Assembly (NCBI RefSeq): GCF_003056305.1 | Contig: NZ_PYVX01000002.1 | Location: 186,001 to 250,000 of the forward strand | DNA length: 64,000 bases | Source: Halomonas denitrificans | GTDB taxonomy: Bacteria > Pseudomonadota > Gammaproteobacteria > Pseudomonadales > Halomonadaceae | Direction of reading: 5' to 3' | Shown here: positions 33,293 through 41,868 of the stretch, piece after piece | Position numbering within the stretch: position 1 is the stretch's first letter | Layout of the letters: every line of letters starts with the position of its first letter | The notes under the pieces: generated by a model | The model's input: the letters and a program-made list of their open reading frames with translations, nothing else | Databases searched by the model: none | What the model was told of the DNA's origin: nothing | Position numbers and translations under genes: made by a program

Positions 33293-34038
33293 CGGCGGGG
33301 GCCCTCGGAAAGGCCGAGCTGGTCGGCCAGGTCGTGGAAGTCGTCGGCCACCCGGTCGAAACAGGGATCGACGGAGAGGTCTGGCGTGGCATCGGGGCCA
33401 TGCTCCAGGGGGCGCTTCACGAAGGCGGTACGAAAGCCCTCGCGGTGGGCCGCCTGCAGGTCGTCCTGGTGGGCGGCGACCATCATGATCCCCTCGGGGG
33501 GCAGGTCGAGCAGGCGTGCGACCATGCGGTAGGCCTCGGGGTCGCGCTTGTAATGGCCGGCGAGCTCCGCGGAGAGCACGCAGTCCCATGGCAGTCCGGC
33601 GCGTTTCGCCATGTTCACCAGCAGCGAGACGTTGCCGTTGGAGAGGGTGGTGAGCACATAGCCCTGGCGCAGCCGGGCGAGGCCGGTCACGCTGTCCGGC
33701 CAGGGATCGAGTCGGTGCCAGACGCGGTTGAAGTGTGCCCGGTCCGCCTCGTCCAGGGCCTCGGCGATGGCGAAGCGCTCCAGCAGGTCGTCCAACGTCA
33801 TGCGGTGCAGGTCGTCTAACCGGGTCCAGGGCAGCTCGCCGTGGCGTACCCGATCCATGGCCGGCGCATAGCCGGCCCGCCAGGCATCGGCGAAGGCGGC
33901 CCAGTCCACCTCGAGGCCGCGCGCGGCGCCAAGCGCCTCGCCCTCGCGGATCACGCTGCTGCGCCAGTCGACCACGGTGCCGAAGACATCGAAGGCCAGG
34001 GCCCTGACCTCGGCCAGGTCGGAGGGGGGGTGGGGCAT
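33289..34038 (-). CDS. HAD-superfamily haloacid dehalogenase type II-like
   Basis: 249 aa from the ATG at 34038 (AGGGAG upstream). ALAFDVFGTVVDWR holds the nucleophilic Asp of HAD motif I, VLTTLSNGN is motif II and HYKRDPEAYRMVARLLDL supplies the motif III Lys. The loop that normally carries VAAHxxDL reads VAAHQDDLQAAHREGF. Type II L-2-haloacid dehalogenases hydrolyse 2-haloalkanoates, but many relatives act on other substrates. It is the last intact gene of the malonate-side operon. Substrate not assignable. Confidence 0.85.
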   Translation of the reverse strand: MPHPPSDLAEVRALAFDVFGTVVDWRSSVIREGEALGAARGLEVDWAAFADAWRAGYAPAMDRVRHGELPWTRLDDLHRMTLDDLLERFAIAEALDEADRAHFNRVWHRLDPWPDSVTGLARLRQGYVLTTLSNGNVSLLVNMAKRAGLPWDCVLSAELAGHYKRDPEAYRMVARLLDLPPEGIMMVAAHQDDLQAAHREGFRTAFVKRPLEHGPDATPDLSVDPCFDRVADDFHDLADQLGLSEGPRR

Positions 34039-34123
34039 CGGGGATCTCCCTGGGGTTGAACGGAGGGACGAACCGGTGTCGAGGAGGGCCCGGGCGAGCG
34101 GCGCCGGCCCGGGACCGCTTTCC

Positions 34124-34726
34124 TCAGAGTCGTCGACCGACGGCGGCCTCGACCAGCTCCAGGCGGTCCTGTCCCCAGAACGGCTCGCCGTCGACCACGT
34201 ACCAGGGCGCCCCGAAGCAGCCGTCGGCCAGGGCCGCCTGGCCGGCGTCCTCGAGGCGCTGGCGTCCGGCATCGCTCTGGGCCTCGTCGAGCAGCGCCCG
34301 GCCCTCCAGCCGGCAGGCATCGGCGATCTCGCGCAGCGTCTCGAGGTCGGCGATGTCGCGCTCCTCCACCCAGCAGGCCCGCATCATGGCCAGCGACAGG
34401 CCGGCGATGTCGTGGCCCCGGGCCTTGGCCGCCAGGGTCAGCCGGGCCGACGGGCGATCATCGGTAGGGAAGTACGCCGGCTCCACGTTGAGGGGGATGC
34501 CGAGCCGCGATGGCCAGCGCCTGAGCTCCGCCATGCGGTAGGCCTGGCGCTCGGGCGCGCGCTTGGCCAGCGGCAGGCCACCGGTCCGAGGGAAGATCGT
34601 GCCCATGCTGATCGGCACGTAGTCGATGACGGCGCCATGGCGGGCGGCGATGCCGCCGAGGCGCTCATGGCCGAGGTAGCTCCACGGCGAGACGTGGCTG
34701 TAGTAGTAGCGGATCGTCTTGGTCAT
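34124..34726 (-). CDS. DsbA-family 2-hydroxychromene-2-carboxylate isomerase-like protein
   Basis: 200 aa with a thioredoxin/DsbA fold of the kappa-GST branch. YYSHVSPWSYLGHERL carries Ser where DsbA has Cys-x-x-Cys, consistent with a glutathione-using isomerase or transferase. GAPWYVVDGEPFWGQDRLELVE is the conserved cis-Pro and C-terminal region (read in parts). It starts 8 bp after the malonyl-CoA synthetase stop, so it belongs to that operon, although no aromatic pathway is nearby. The real substrate may be a glutathione adduct. Confidence 0.85.
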   Translation of the reverse strand: MTKTIRYYYSHVSPWSYLGHERLGGIAARHGAVIDYVPISMGTIFPRTGGLPLAKRAPERQAYRMAELRRWPSRLGIPLNVEPAYFPTDDRPSARLTLAAKARGHDIAGLSLAMMRACWVEERDIADLETLREIADACRLEGRALLDEAQSDAGRQRLEDAGQAALADGCFGAPWYVVDGEPFWGQDRLELVEAAVGRRL

Positions 34727-34734
34727 TGGAGGGC

Positions 34735-36252
34735 TCAGCGGTAGGTGTCCCGGTACTTATCGCGCAGCTGGTTCTTCTGCACCTTGCCCATGGTGTTGCG
34801 CGGCAGGCTGTCGGCAAAGAAGACCCGCTTGGGCTGCTTGTACTTGGCCAGTTGCCCCTGCAGGAAGTCGAGTACCTGTTGCTCGCTCAGCGTCACCCCC
34901 GGCTGCGGGACCACCACGGCCGTCACGCCCTCGCCGAAGTCGGGGTGTGGCAGGCCGATCACCGCGGATTCGTTGACGCCCTCGAGCTCGTCGATCACCT
35001 GCTCGACCTCCTTGGGGTAGACGTTGTAGCCCCCCGAGATCACCAGGTCCTTGTCGCGGCCGACGATGTGGATGTAGCCGCGCTCGTCGACCATCGCCAG
35101 GTCGCCGGTGATGAAGAAGCCGTCCTCCAGCAGCTCCTCGCGCGTCTTCTCGGGCATGCGCCAGTAGCCGACGAAGACGTTGGGCCCGCGGATCTGCAAG
35201 ATGCCGATCTCGCCCTCGGGCACCGGCTCGCCGGACTCGCGGTCGGTGATGCGGTACTCCACGCCGGATAGCGGCATGCCCACGGTGCCGGCGCGACGCG
35301 CGCCGTCGTAGGGGTTGGAGAGGTTCATGTTGGTCTCGGTCATGCCGTAGCGCTCGAGGATGGCATGGCCGGTCTTCGCCTCGAACTCCTGGTGGGTCTC
35401 GGCCGTCAGCGGGGCCGAGCCGGAGACGAACAGGCGCATGTTGGCGGTCACCTCCGGGGTCAGGCGCGGGTCCTGAACGAGCCGGGTATAGAAGGTCGGC
35501 ACGCCCATCATCACCGTGCCGTGGGGCATCTCCTCGAAGATCACGTCGGCATCGAACTTCGCCAGGAAGAGCATGCTGGAGCCGGCCATCAGGGTGACGT
35601 TGCAGGCCACGAAGAGCCCATGGGTGTGGAAGATCGGCAGGGCATGGATCAGCCGGTCCTGCTCGTTGAAGTGCCAGGCCTCGACCAGGGTGGCGGCGTT
35701 GGAGCCGAGGTTGCGATGGGTGAGCATGGCTCCCTTGGAACGTCCGGTGGTGCCCGAGGTGTAGAGGATCGCCGCCAGGTCGTTGGCATCGCGCTCGACG
35801 ATATCGTCGCGCGGGGTGGCGCGCTCGGCCTCCTCCATCAGGCTGCCGTCGCCCTGGATGCCGAGGGTCGCCACCTGCGGGCAGCCCGTGTCGGCGGCGA
35901 TGCCACGGGCCGTGTCGAGATTCTCCGGGCGGCAGACGAACAGCGCCGGTTCGGCATCGGCCAGGAAGTAGTGAATTTCGTCGCCCGTGTAGCCGGTGTT
36001 GAGCGGCAGGTAGACCCCGCCGATCCGCAGGGTGGCCAGGTAGAGCAGGATCGTCTCGGGACTCTTGTCGACCTGCACGGCGACCCGGTCGCCCGGCGTC
36101 ACCCCCAGCGCAGTCAGGGCGCCGGCCAGGCGCTCGGTGGCGGCCAGGGCCTCGGCATAACGGTAGCCCGTGCCCTGGCGGGTGGTGATGAAGTCGGCGT
36201 CGCCTCGCTCGCGCATGCGTTGGGCAAAGGTGTGGAAGAGGTTCTGGTTCAT
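34735..36252 (-). CDS. matB: Malonyl-CoA synthetase
   Basis: 505 aa of the acyl-CoA synthetase (ANL) family. ILYTSGTTGRSKGAML is the AMP-binding P-loop, RYGMTETNMNLSNPY the adenylate motif, and TGDLAMVDERGYIHIVGR plus PRNTMGKVQKNQLRD the hinge and catalytic Lys. The size and neighbouring malonyl-CoA decarboxylase identify it as MatB, which makes malonyl-CoA from malonate, CoA and ATP. It overlaps matA by 4 bp (ATGA). Confidence 0.92.
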   Translation of the reverse strand: MNQNLFHTFAQRMRERGDADFITTRQGTGYRYAEALAATERLAGALTALGVTPGDRVAVQVDKSPETILLYLATLRIGGVYLPLNTGYTGDEIHYFLADAEPALFVCRPENLDTARGIAADTGCPQVATLGIQGDGSLMEEAERATPRDDIVERDANDLAAILYTSGTTGRSKGAMLTHRNLGSNAATLVEAWHFNEQDRLIHALPIFHTHGLFVACNVTLMAGSSMLFLAKFDADVIFEEMPHGTVMMGVPTFYTRLVQDPRLTPEVTANMRLFVSGSAPLTAETHQEFEAKTGHAILERYGMTETNMNLSNPYDGARRAGTVGMPLSGVEYRITDRESGEPVPEGEIGILQIRGPNVFVGYWRMPEKTREELLEDGFFITGDLAMVDERGYIHIVGRDKDLVISGGYNVYPKEVEQVIDELEGVNESAVIGLPHPDFGEGVTAVVVPQPGVTLSEQQVLDFLQGQLAKYKQPKRVFFADSLPRNTMGKVQKNQLRDKYRDTYR

Positions 36253-37622
36253 CTGGCGGGTTCTCCCTTGAGCAGCTTACGGGCACGGCGGTTCAGGTCA
36301 CGCACGGCCGAGGAGTGGGCGATCTTGCCGCTGGTGATGTATTGCTCGTGGTTGCGTTCGATGTCGTCGAGGACATAGAGGTAGTTGACCATCAGGCCGG
36401 CGGACTGCTGCATGCCCTTCTGCGAGATGTCGCCCAGCCAGTTGAGGCGGTGCAGTTCGGCGCCGTTGCCGAGGTGGAAGCGGGCCACGGGGTTGAGCGG
36501 CAGTCCCTTGGCGTTCTTCTCCTCGAGCAGGTAGCGTGCGGCGAGCGGCCGGATCAGGTCGCGAAGCTGCTCAGAGCGCGCCTGGTCCTGGAGCCATTCC
36601 GGATCGTCGAGGGATTCGAGCAGCGTACGCGACTCGGCGTCCAGGGAGCCGGCATTGTCGTCATCGGCCGTGAGATAGGTCGCCTCCAACCACGCCCGGA
36701 AGCCGGGCACCGGCGACAGCGTCACGAAGTGCTTCAGGTCGGGCAGCTCCTGCTTCAGTTCCTGGACGACCTGCTTGATCAGGAAGTTGCCGAAGGAGAT
36801 GCCGCGCAGGCCGGTCTGGCAGTTGCTGATGCCGAAGAAGGCGGCGGTGTCGGCGGCCTCCGGGTCCTCGATGTCGTAGGTCTCGGGGTCGAGGATCGCC
36901 TGGATCTGGTCTGGCAATCCCTTGTGCAGCGCCACCTCCACGAAGATCAGCGGCTCGTCGCCGAGGGCCGGATGGAAGAAGGCGAAGCAGCGACGGTCGC
37001 GATCATCCAGCCGACGGCGCAGGTCCTTCCAGTCATGGATCTCGTGCACCGCCTCGTAACGGATGAGCTTCTCGAGGATCGCCGCGGGGGTGTTCCAGTC
37101 CATGCGCTTGAGCACCAGGAAACCGCGGTTGAACCAGGAGCCGAAGAGGTGCGCGAAGTCGGCATCCAGCGCGCGCAGCTCCGGCGTCTCGCGCAGCAGG
37201 CCGAGCAGGTCCTCGCGCATGTGCACCAGCTCGTGGGTGCCGTCGCTGGTCAGGTTGAGCCGACGCAGCAGTTCCTGGCGGCTGGGTTCGCAGGTGTCGA
37301 AGAGTACCTGCAGGTCGCGGTTGTCGCGGCTCTCGCGATAGGCGGCGTAGGCTTCGTCGACCGCCGCCGGGTCGGCGGAGAACTCCGCGGTCAGGCACTC
37401 GAAGAAGCGCTGCTTCTCGGTGGGGTCGAGCCCGGCATAGATGTCCAGGGCGCGGCTCGCCAGGGCGATGCTGGAGGCCTCGCCGTCGCTGTTCAGCAGG
37501 GTGCGGCAGGCCTTGAGCAGGTCGGTGTGGACGAAGTGGTGGCGGCCCTTCCTGCGATGCCGAAGCAAGGCCTCACGTCGGGTGATGCTGCTGAAGAGCT
37601 CCTGCAGAAAACTGATGTTCAT
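36249..37622 (-). CDS. matA: Malonyl-CoA decarboxylase
   Basis: 457 aa. The N-terminal helical domain is followed by the GNAT-like catalytic domain. HFVTLSPVPGFRAWL and ARFHLGNGAELHRLNWLGD carry the conserved Ser/Pro and His of MCD. FFGISNCQTGLRGISFGNFLIKQVV is also family-typical (read in parts). It converts malonyl-CoA to acetyl-CoA and CO2. It lies 27 bp after the TRAP large-permease gene in one operon with matB. Confidence 0.93.
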   Translation of the reverse strand: MNISFLQELFSSITRREALLRHRRKGRHHFVHTDLLKACRTLLNSDGEASSIALASRALDIYAGLDPTEKQRFFECLTAEFSADPAAVDEAYAAYRESRDNRDLQVLFDTCEPSRQELLRRLNLTSDGTHELVHMREDLLGLLRETPELRALDADFAHLFGSWFNRGFLVLKRMDWNTPAAILEKLIRYEAVHEIHDWKDLRRRLDDRDRRCFAFFHPALGDEPLIFVEVALHKGLPDQIQAILDPETYDIEDPEAADTAAFFGISNCQTGLRGISFGNFLIKQVVQELKQELPDLKHFVTLSPVPGFRAWLEATYLTADDDNAGSLDAESRTLLESLDDPEWLQDQARSEQLRDLIRPLAARYLLEEKNAKGLPLNPVARFHLGNGAELHRLNWLGDISQKGMQQSAGLMVNYLYVLDDIERNHEQYITSGKIAHSSAVRDLNRRARKLLKGEPAR

Positions 37623-37649
37623 GTCGTCTTGCTCCGTGTCGAGCGCATG

Positions 37650-38978
37650 TCAGTTCATGATCAGGTCGGGCAGCCAGGTGGCGATGCCGGGGAAGAAGCA
37701 CAGCAGGACGATGCCGAGCACCATGCACAGCGCATAGGGCAGGCTGCCCAGCAGGATGTCTTTCAGGGCGATGTCCGGCGCGATCCCCTTGATGATGAAC
37801 AGGTTCAGGCCCACCGGCGGCGTGATCAGGCCGATCTCCAGGTTGATGGTCAGCACCACCGCGAACCAGTAGGGGTCGAAGTTGGCCGCCAGGATGATCG
37901 GCAGCAGGATCGGCGCGGTCATCACGATCACCGCCACCGGGGGCAGGAAGAAGCCGGCCACCAGCAGGAAGAGGTTGATGATCCCCATCAGCACCCAGCG
38001 GTTGACCTCGAGGTCGGCGATGGCGCCGGCCACGGTCTGGGTGATGAACAGCGAGGAGAGCGCATAGGCGAAGATCTCCGCGCAAGCGATGATCAGCATG
38101 ATCATCACGCTCTCGCGCAGGGCGTCGCGGAAGACCACCTTGAGCGGCTTCACCTGCCACATGCGGTAGACCACGATGGCCAGCGCCAGGCACAGGAAGG
38201 CGCCGGCGCCCGCCGCCTCGGAGGGGGTGGCGACGCCGCCATAGAGGGCGAAGAGGATCCCGGTGACCACTACCAGGAAGGGCAGCACACGCACCAGGGC
38301 CTTCATGTTGCCCTCGACGTTCTCCTTGATCTGGTTCGCCGCCGCGGCGACCGGGTTAGGGGTGTCGTAGCCGCCGGCCATTTTGCAGGCGATCAGCGTC
38401 CAGGCCATGAACAGCAGGGCCAGCATCAGCCCCGGCACGGCGCCGGCGATGAACAGTCGGCCGATGGAGGTCTCGGTGGAGATGCCATAGACGATCATGG
38501 TGACCGAGGGCGGGATGAGGATGCCCAGGGTGCCGCCGGCGGCGATGCAGCCCGCGGCCACGCCGTCGGGATAGCCGCGCTTGCGCATCTCGGGGATGCC
38601 GAGCTTGCCGATCGCCGCACTGGTGGCGGGCGAGGAGCCCGAGAGGGCGGCGAAGATCGAGCAGGCGCCGATGTTGGAGATGGCGAGGCCGCCGGGCACC
38701 TTGCCGAGCCATAGGTCCAGCGAGCGATAGAGGTCGCGACCGGTCGGCGAGGAGGCCACGGCGGCGCCCATCAGGATGAACATGGGGATGGCGACGAAGC
38801 CGAAGGAGGCGAGGCTGCCGAAGAAGGTCTCGCCGAAGTAGGTCAGCTCGCTCATGCCCTGATTCAGGATGAGCGCGGCCAGGGATACGCCGCCCAGGGC
38901 GAAAGCGATCGGGGTACCGATGGCCATCAGTCCGAACAGCGCCACGACGATGAGGATTCCGCTGGTTACCGGGTCCAT
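37650..38978 (-). CDS. TRAP transporter large permease, DctM family (malonate operon)
   Basis: 442 aa, 12-13 hydrophobic helices, with IPMFILMGAAVASSPTGRDLY, GILIPPSVTMIVYG and NLEIGLITPPVGLNLF typical of DctM. Its ATG directly follows the dctQ stop. With the DctP and DctQ genes it forms a Na+-coupled importer. The adjoining matA/matB make malonate the likely substrate, replacing the MatC carrier of rhizobial systems. Confidence 0.93.
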   Translation of the reverse strand: MDPVTSGILIVVALFGLMAIGTPIAFALGGVSLAALILNQGMSELTYFGETFFGSLASFGFVAIPMFILMGAAVASSPTGRDLYRSLDLWLGKVPGGLAISNIGACSIFAALSGSSPATSAAIGKLGIPEMRKRGYPDGVAAGCIAAGGTLGILIPPSVTMIVYGISTETSIGRLFIAGAVPGLMLALLFMAWTLIACKMAGGYDTPNPVAAAANQIKENVEGNMKALVRVLPFLVVVTGILFALYGGVATPSEAAGAGAFLCLALAIVVYRMWQVKPLKVVFRDALRESVMIMLIIACAEIFAYALSSLFITQTVAGAIADLEVNRWVLMGIINLFLLVAGFFLPPVAVIVMTAPILLPIILAANFDPYWFAVVLTINLEIGLITPPVGLNLFIIKGIAPDIALKDILLGSLPYALCMVLGIVLLCFFPGIATWLPDLIMN

Positions 38979-39506
38979 TCAGGTGTCTCCGCGTAGGATT
39001 TCTGCGACGTATTGCAGGGACAGCAGGCTGATGCCCACGGCCATGGGCAGCAGGGCCGGCCAGAGCGGCGGGTTCCACACCGTTCCGGTGGTCCAGCCCC
39101 CGTGCAGGGCCTCCAGCACATAGAGCCAGGCGGCATAGGCCAGGGCGACGCAGAACGCCAGGCCCACCAGCGAGGCGGCGAGGTTCATCAGTCGCCGGGC
39201 CAGGCCACCCAGGGCGTCGGGCAGGACCGTCACGGCCACGTGCCCCCCGGTCAGTAGCACATAGGGGGCGCCGAGCAGCATGGCCCCGGTGATGGAGAAG
39301 ACGGCGAATTCGGTCTGCCAGATGGTGCTCTCGCCCAGCGCGTAGCGCATGAAGATCATGTGGCAGACGACCAGCACGCCCCCCAGCAGCAGGGCGCCAG
39401 CGAGGACGGCGGTGGCGCACGAGAGGCCGTCCATCAGGCGGATGTAGAGGCCGATCACGCCACGCCTGGACGCAATCGTGTGGCTATGAGTGTTCATCAT
39501 GCGCAT
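38979..39506 (-). CDS. TRAP transporter small permease, DctQ family (malonate operon)
   Basis: 175 aa with four hydrophobic helices (ATAVLAGALLLGGVLVVCHM, FAVFSITGAMLLGAPYVLL, MNLAASLVGLAFCVALAYA, PLWPALLPMAVGISLLSL). Start codon uncertain: ATGs at 39506, 39500 and 39497 are all possible and no clear ribosome site separates them. It assembles with the DctM encoded next. GTVWNPPLWPALLP before the last helix fits DctQ. Confidence 0.88.
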   Translation of the reverse strand: MRMMNTHSHTIASRRGVIGLYIRLMDGLSCATAVLAGALLLGGVLVVCHMIFMRYALGESTIWQTEFAVFSITGAMLLGAPYVLLTGGHVAVTVLPDALGGLARRLMNLAASLVGLAFCVALAYAAWLYVLEALHGGWTTGTVWNPPLWPALLPMAVGISLLSLQYVAEILRGDT

Positions 39507-39591
39507 TCCGGTCTCGAGGAGGGGAAGGCCGCCCTGGTCGGGGCGGCCGTGGAAGGAAGGGCCGGTTGACGCATCCGGCCCATGGGCCCGC

Positions 39592-40587
39592 TCACTCGAC
39601 GGCCAGGGCCGCGTCGATCAGTGCCTGCCCGTTGGGCACGTTCTCGGCAAAGGTCTTGTAGGAACTCTCCTTGGCGATGTCCAGCCAGGCCTGGTAGTCC
39701 TCCGGCGACATCTGCACCACCTCGACACCGTTCTCCTCGAACACGTCGGCCATCTGCTGGTCCAGCGCCGCGGCCTCCTCGGCGAAGAAGGCCTCGGCCT
39801 TCTCTCCGGCTGCGGTCAGGGCCTGCTGCTGCTCCTCGCTGAGGCCTTCCCAGCTCTGCTCGGAGATCAGGATCGGCTCGTACATGAACCAGAGGGCGTT
39901 CTCGCCCGGGGCGGTCAGGCAACTGACCTGCTCGTAGATGCGGTAGGAGACGAAGGAGCCGGAGGAGGTGTTGGCCCCGTCGAGGACCCCAGTCTGCATC
40001 GCGGTGTAGATATCCGAGGAGGGCATCGAGGTGATCGAGGCCCCGGCGGTGGCCAGCATTTCATCGAAGGCCGGCCCGGCGGCGCGCATGGTCTGGCCCT
40101 CGACGGTCTCCGGCGAGGTGATGCAGCGGATGTCGGAGGCGAAGCCGCCCGCCAGCCAGGCATCGGCCAGCACGCGGGCCCCGGCCTCGTTGATGACCTC
40201 CTTGATCATGCCCATGAACTCGGAGTCATTGAGCCGCTGGGCTCGCTCGTGGTTGCGCACCAGGCCCGGCATCAGCGTTGCCGAGAATTCCGGGTGGCGA
40301 CCGCTGGCGTAGTCGAGCGGCAGGGAGGTCATGTCGAGGCGACCGCGCACCAGGGCGCCCCACTGCTCCTTGGCCTTGAACAGCGACTGGCCGGGATAGA
40401 CCTGGATCTTCAGGTCGACGTTGGCGGCCTCGACCTCATCGGCCATCATCTGGACCATCTCGTCACGCACGTCACCCTGACCGCCCGGAAACTGGTGGGA
40501 GGCGCGCAGCACGGTCTCGGCGCTGGCGGAGGAAGCGAAGGCGAGGGTCAGCGCGGCAGCTGCCACGGGGGTGAAATTGGCATTCAT
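39592..40587 (-). CDS. TRAP substrate-binding protein, DctP family (probable malonate receptor)
   Basis: 331 aa from the ATG at 40587. An earlier ATG (40596) lies directly on the AGGAG and is unlikely. The Sec signal NANFTPVAAAALTLAFASSASA gives a periplasmic protein (read in parts). RASHQFPGGQGDVRDEM, TSLPLDYASGRHPEF and GQTMRAAGPAFDEMLATAG are the DctP lobes; the Arg in TMRAAG is the usual carboxylate clamp. First gene of the malonate operon, divergent from the GntR gene. Confidence 0.9.
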   Translation of the reverse strand: MNANFTPVAAAALTLAFASSASAETVLRASHQFPGGQGDVRDEMVQMMADEVEAANVDLKIQVYPGQSLFKAKEQWGALVRGRLDMTSLPLDYASGRHPEFSATLMPGLVRNHERAQRLNDSEFMGMIKEVINEAGARVLADAWLAGGFASDIRCITSPETVEGQTMRAAGPAFDEMLATAGASITSMPSSDIYTAMQTGVLDGANTSSGSFVSYRIYEQVSCLTAPGENALWFMYEPILISEQSWEGLSEEQQQALTAAGEKAEAFFAEEAAALDQQMADVFEENGVEVVQMSPEDYQAWLDIAKESSYKTFAENVPNGQALIDAALAVE

Positions 40588-40688
40588 GGTTGGCATCTCC
40601 TGGGACTCTTATTGTTGTGAATCGTCATGAAGCGCTCGTCGTGAGACGACGCCGTAGAAGCTTTGGTCCTGAAGCAATCTTGTTGTGA

Positions 40689-40719
40689 AGTATCCATCAG
40701 CTAAGCTGATGTATACTTG
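40689..40719. promoter_or_regulatory. 31-bp near-perfect palindromic operator, malonate operon
   Basis: Two 15-bp arms around a central A (40704) are inverted complements at 14 of 15 positions. The inner CATCAGCT-A-AGCTGATG is perfect, and the outer arms are AAGTAT and ATACTT. It lies midway between the dctP gene and the divergent GntR gene, where a GntR-type repressor of both would bind. Seen directly; binding partner inferred. Confidence 0.75.
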
Positions 40720-40830
40720 AATAGCCTTGAAGTCATATTACTGTCAATTCTCAGGGCTTAGACAAAAGTGGGGTAGCGAGCCCGATGGTCCATCGTCGAG
40801 GCGCGTCAGATCGGTAGAGGGAGAGAGTCC

Positions 40831-41511
40831 GTGAACAGCAAGCGATCCAATGCCCAGCGACTCAGGGACGCACTGGAAGATGACATCATCAATGGGCGAC
40901 GAACGCCCGGCGAGCGCCTCGATACCGAGGCCCTGTGTCGAGAGTTCGACGTGTCGCGGACCCCGGTGCGGGAGGCCGTCCAGCAGCTGGTGGCGAGCGG
41001 TCTGGTGACGGTGGTGCCGAAGAAGGGCACCTTCGTGGCCAAGGTGGGCCTGGACCAGTTGATCGAGATGTTCGAGGTGATGGCTGAACTCGAGGGCATG
41101 TGCGGACGCCTCGCCGCCCGGCGCATCTCGGAGGAGGAACTCGTCGCCCTGCGCGAGGCGATGGAGCGCTGCGAGGTGGCGGCGAGGGGCGGCGACACCG
41201 ACGAGTACTACTACGAGAACGAGGGCTTCCACCACGCCATCTACGCGGCCAGCCACAATGGCTTCCTGGCCGATGAGGCCCGCCAGCTCAAGCAGCGCCT
41301 GAAACCCTATCGTCGCCTGCAGTTGCAGGTCCGCCAGCGCATGGGGCGCTCCCTGGCCGAGCACCGCGAGATCCTCGACGCCATCGAGGGCGGGGATGCT
41401 GCGTCGGCGGAGCGTCTGATGCGCGACCACGTGCTGATCCAGGGAGAACGCTTCAGCGACTTCGTCGCCAGCGTGCGTCGTTTCGAGGCCTGCCAGGAAG
41501 AGACCGACTGA
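40831..41511 (+). CDS. GntR/FadR-subfamily regulator of malonate utilisation (MatR-like)
   Basis: 226 aa beginning with GTG at 40831 after an AGAGGGAGAG ribosome site. The HTH contains EFDVSRTPVREAVQQLVASG, followed by an FCD ligand domain (EMFEVMAELEGMCGRLAA, NEGFHHAIYAAS, LAEHREILDAIEGGD) with the metal/carboxylate-binding His and Asp pattern. It is divergent from the TRAP-matAB operon, and the 31-bp palindrome lies between, matching MatR-like control in which malonate or malonyl-CoA relieves repression. The ligand is inferred. Confidence 0.9.
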   Translation: MNSKRSNAQRLRDALEDDIINGRRTPGERLDTEALCREFDVSRTPVREAVQQLVASGLVTVVPKKGTFVAKVGLDQLIEMFEVMAELEGMCGRLAARRISEEELVALREAMERCEVAARGGDTDEYYYENEGFHHAIYAASHNGFLADEARQLKQRLKPYRRLQLQVRQRMGRSLAEHREILDAIEGGDAASAERLMRDHVLIQGERFSDFVASVRRFEACQEETD

Positions 41512-41562
41512 GCCGCCCGGCCGGGCGGACTTTGCAAGGCACGTCGGGCGGGCCGGTCCCCG

Positions 41563-41645
41563 TCAGGTGAGTTCCAGCGGGCCGTCGCCCGCCTCGAAGG
41601 CGAGCGGCCACTGCTGGCGGCCGATGCCGCCGGCGGCTGCCGGCG
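41563..41645 (-). pseudogene. 3' fragment of an ogt-like gene
   Basis: Read on the minus strand this ends GGIGRQQWPLAFEAGDGPLELT and stop. That parallels the C-terminus of Ogt at 31810 (GLGRKQWLLAHEAGEVPFALT) at about half of the positions. Upstream of it no Cys active site or other Ogt sequence is found. Only about 27 codons survive; it is a remnant of a second alkyltransferase. Confidence 0.75.
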
Positions 41646-41683
41646 GGGCCTCGGTCGTGTCCGCGATCAAGGTCGCGAGTGGA

Positions 41684-41812
41684 TCACACGAGCTCGCGAT
41701 GCTCGCGCTTGGCGTCGCGGCGGTCGCGCAGCACGGCGCGACAGATCAGCACCAGCACGCCCAGGGTCAGGGCGGGCCAGACGAGCACGTAGAAGCCGTA
41801 GAGCAGGGTCAT
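41684..41812 (-). CDS. 42-aa membrane protein, probable small subunit of the adjacent symporter
   Basis: A 42-residue protein with one transmembrane helix (YGFYVLVWPALTLGVLVLIC) and a very basic C-terminal tail (RAVLRDRRDAKREHRE). ATG at 41812, immediately downstream of the symporter gene on the same strand (56 bp). Similar tiny proteins are often encoded after SSS-family transporters and named putative transporter small subunits. Its size means it is easily missed by gene callers. Confidence 0.75.
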   Translation of the reverse strand: MTLLYGFYVLVWPALTLGVLVLICRAVLRDRRDAKREHRELV

Positions 41813-41868
41813 GGTCGTTCTCCTCATGGCGGCGCCGGAGGCCGGCGCCGCGGTGGATAGGTGTCGGC

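Noticed and set aside
36315..38714. 799-codon open frame on the plus strand
   Set aside because: Antisense to matA and the TRAP permease; composition of Gln, His, Asp and Gly repeats typical of antisense frames.
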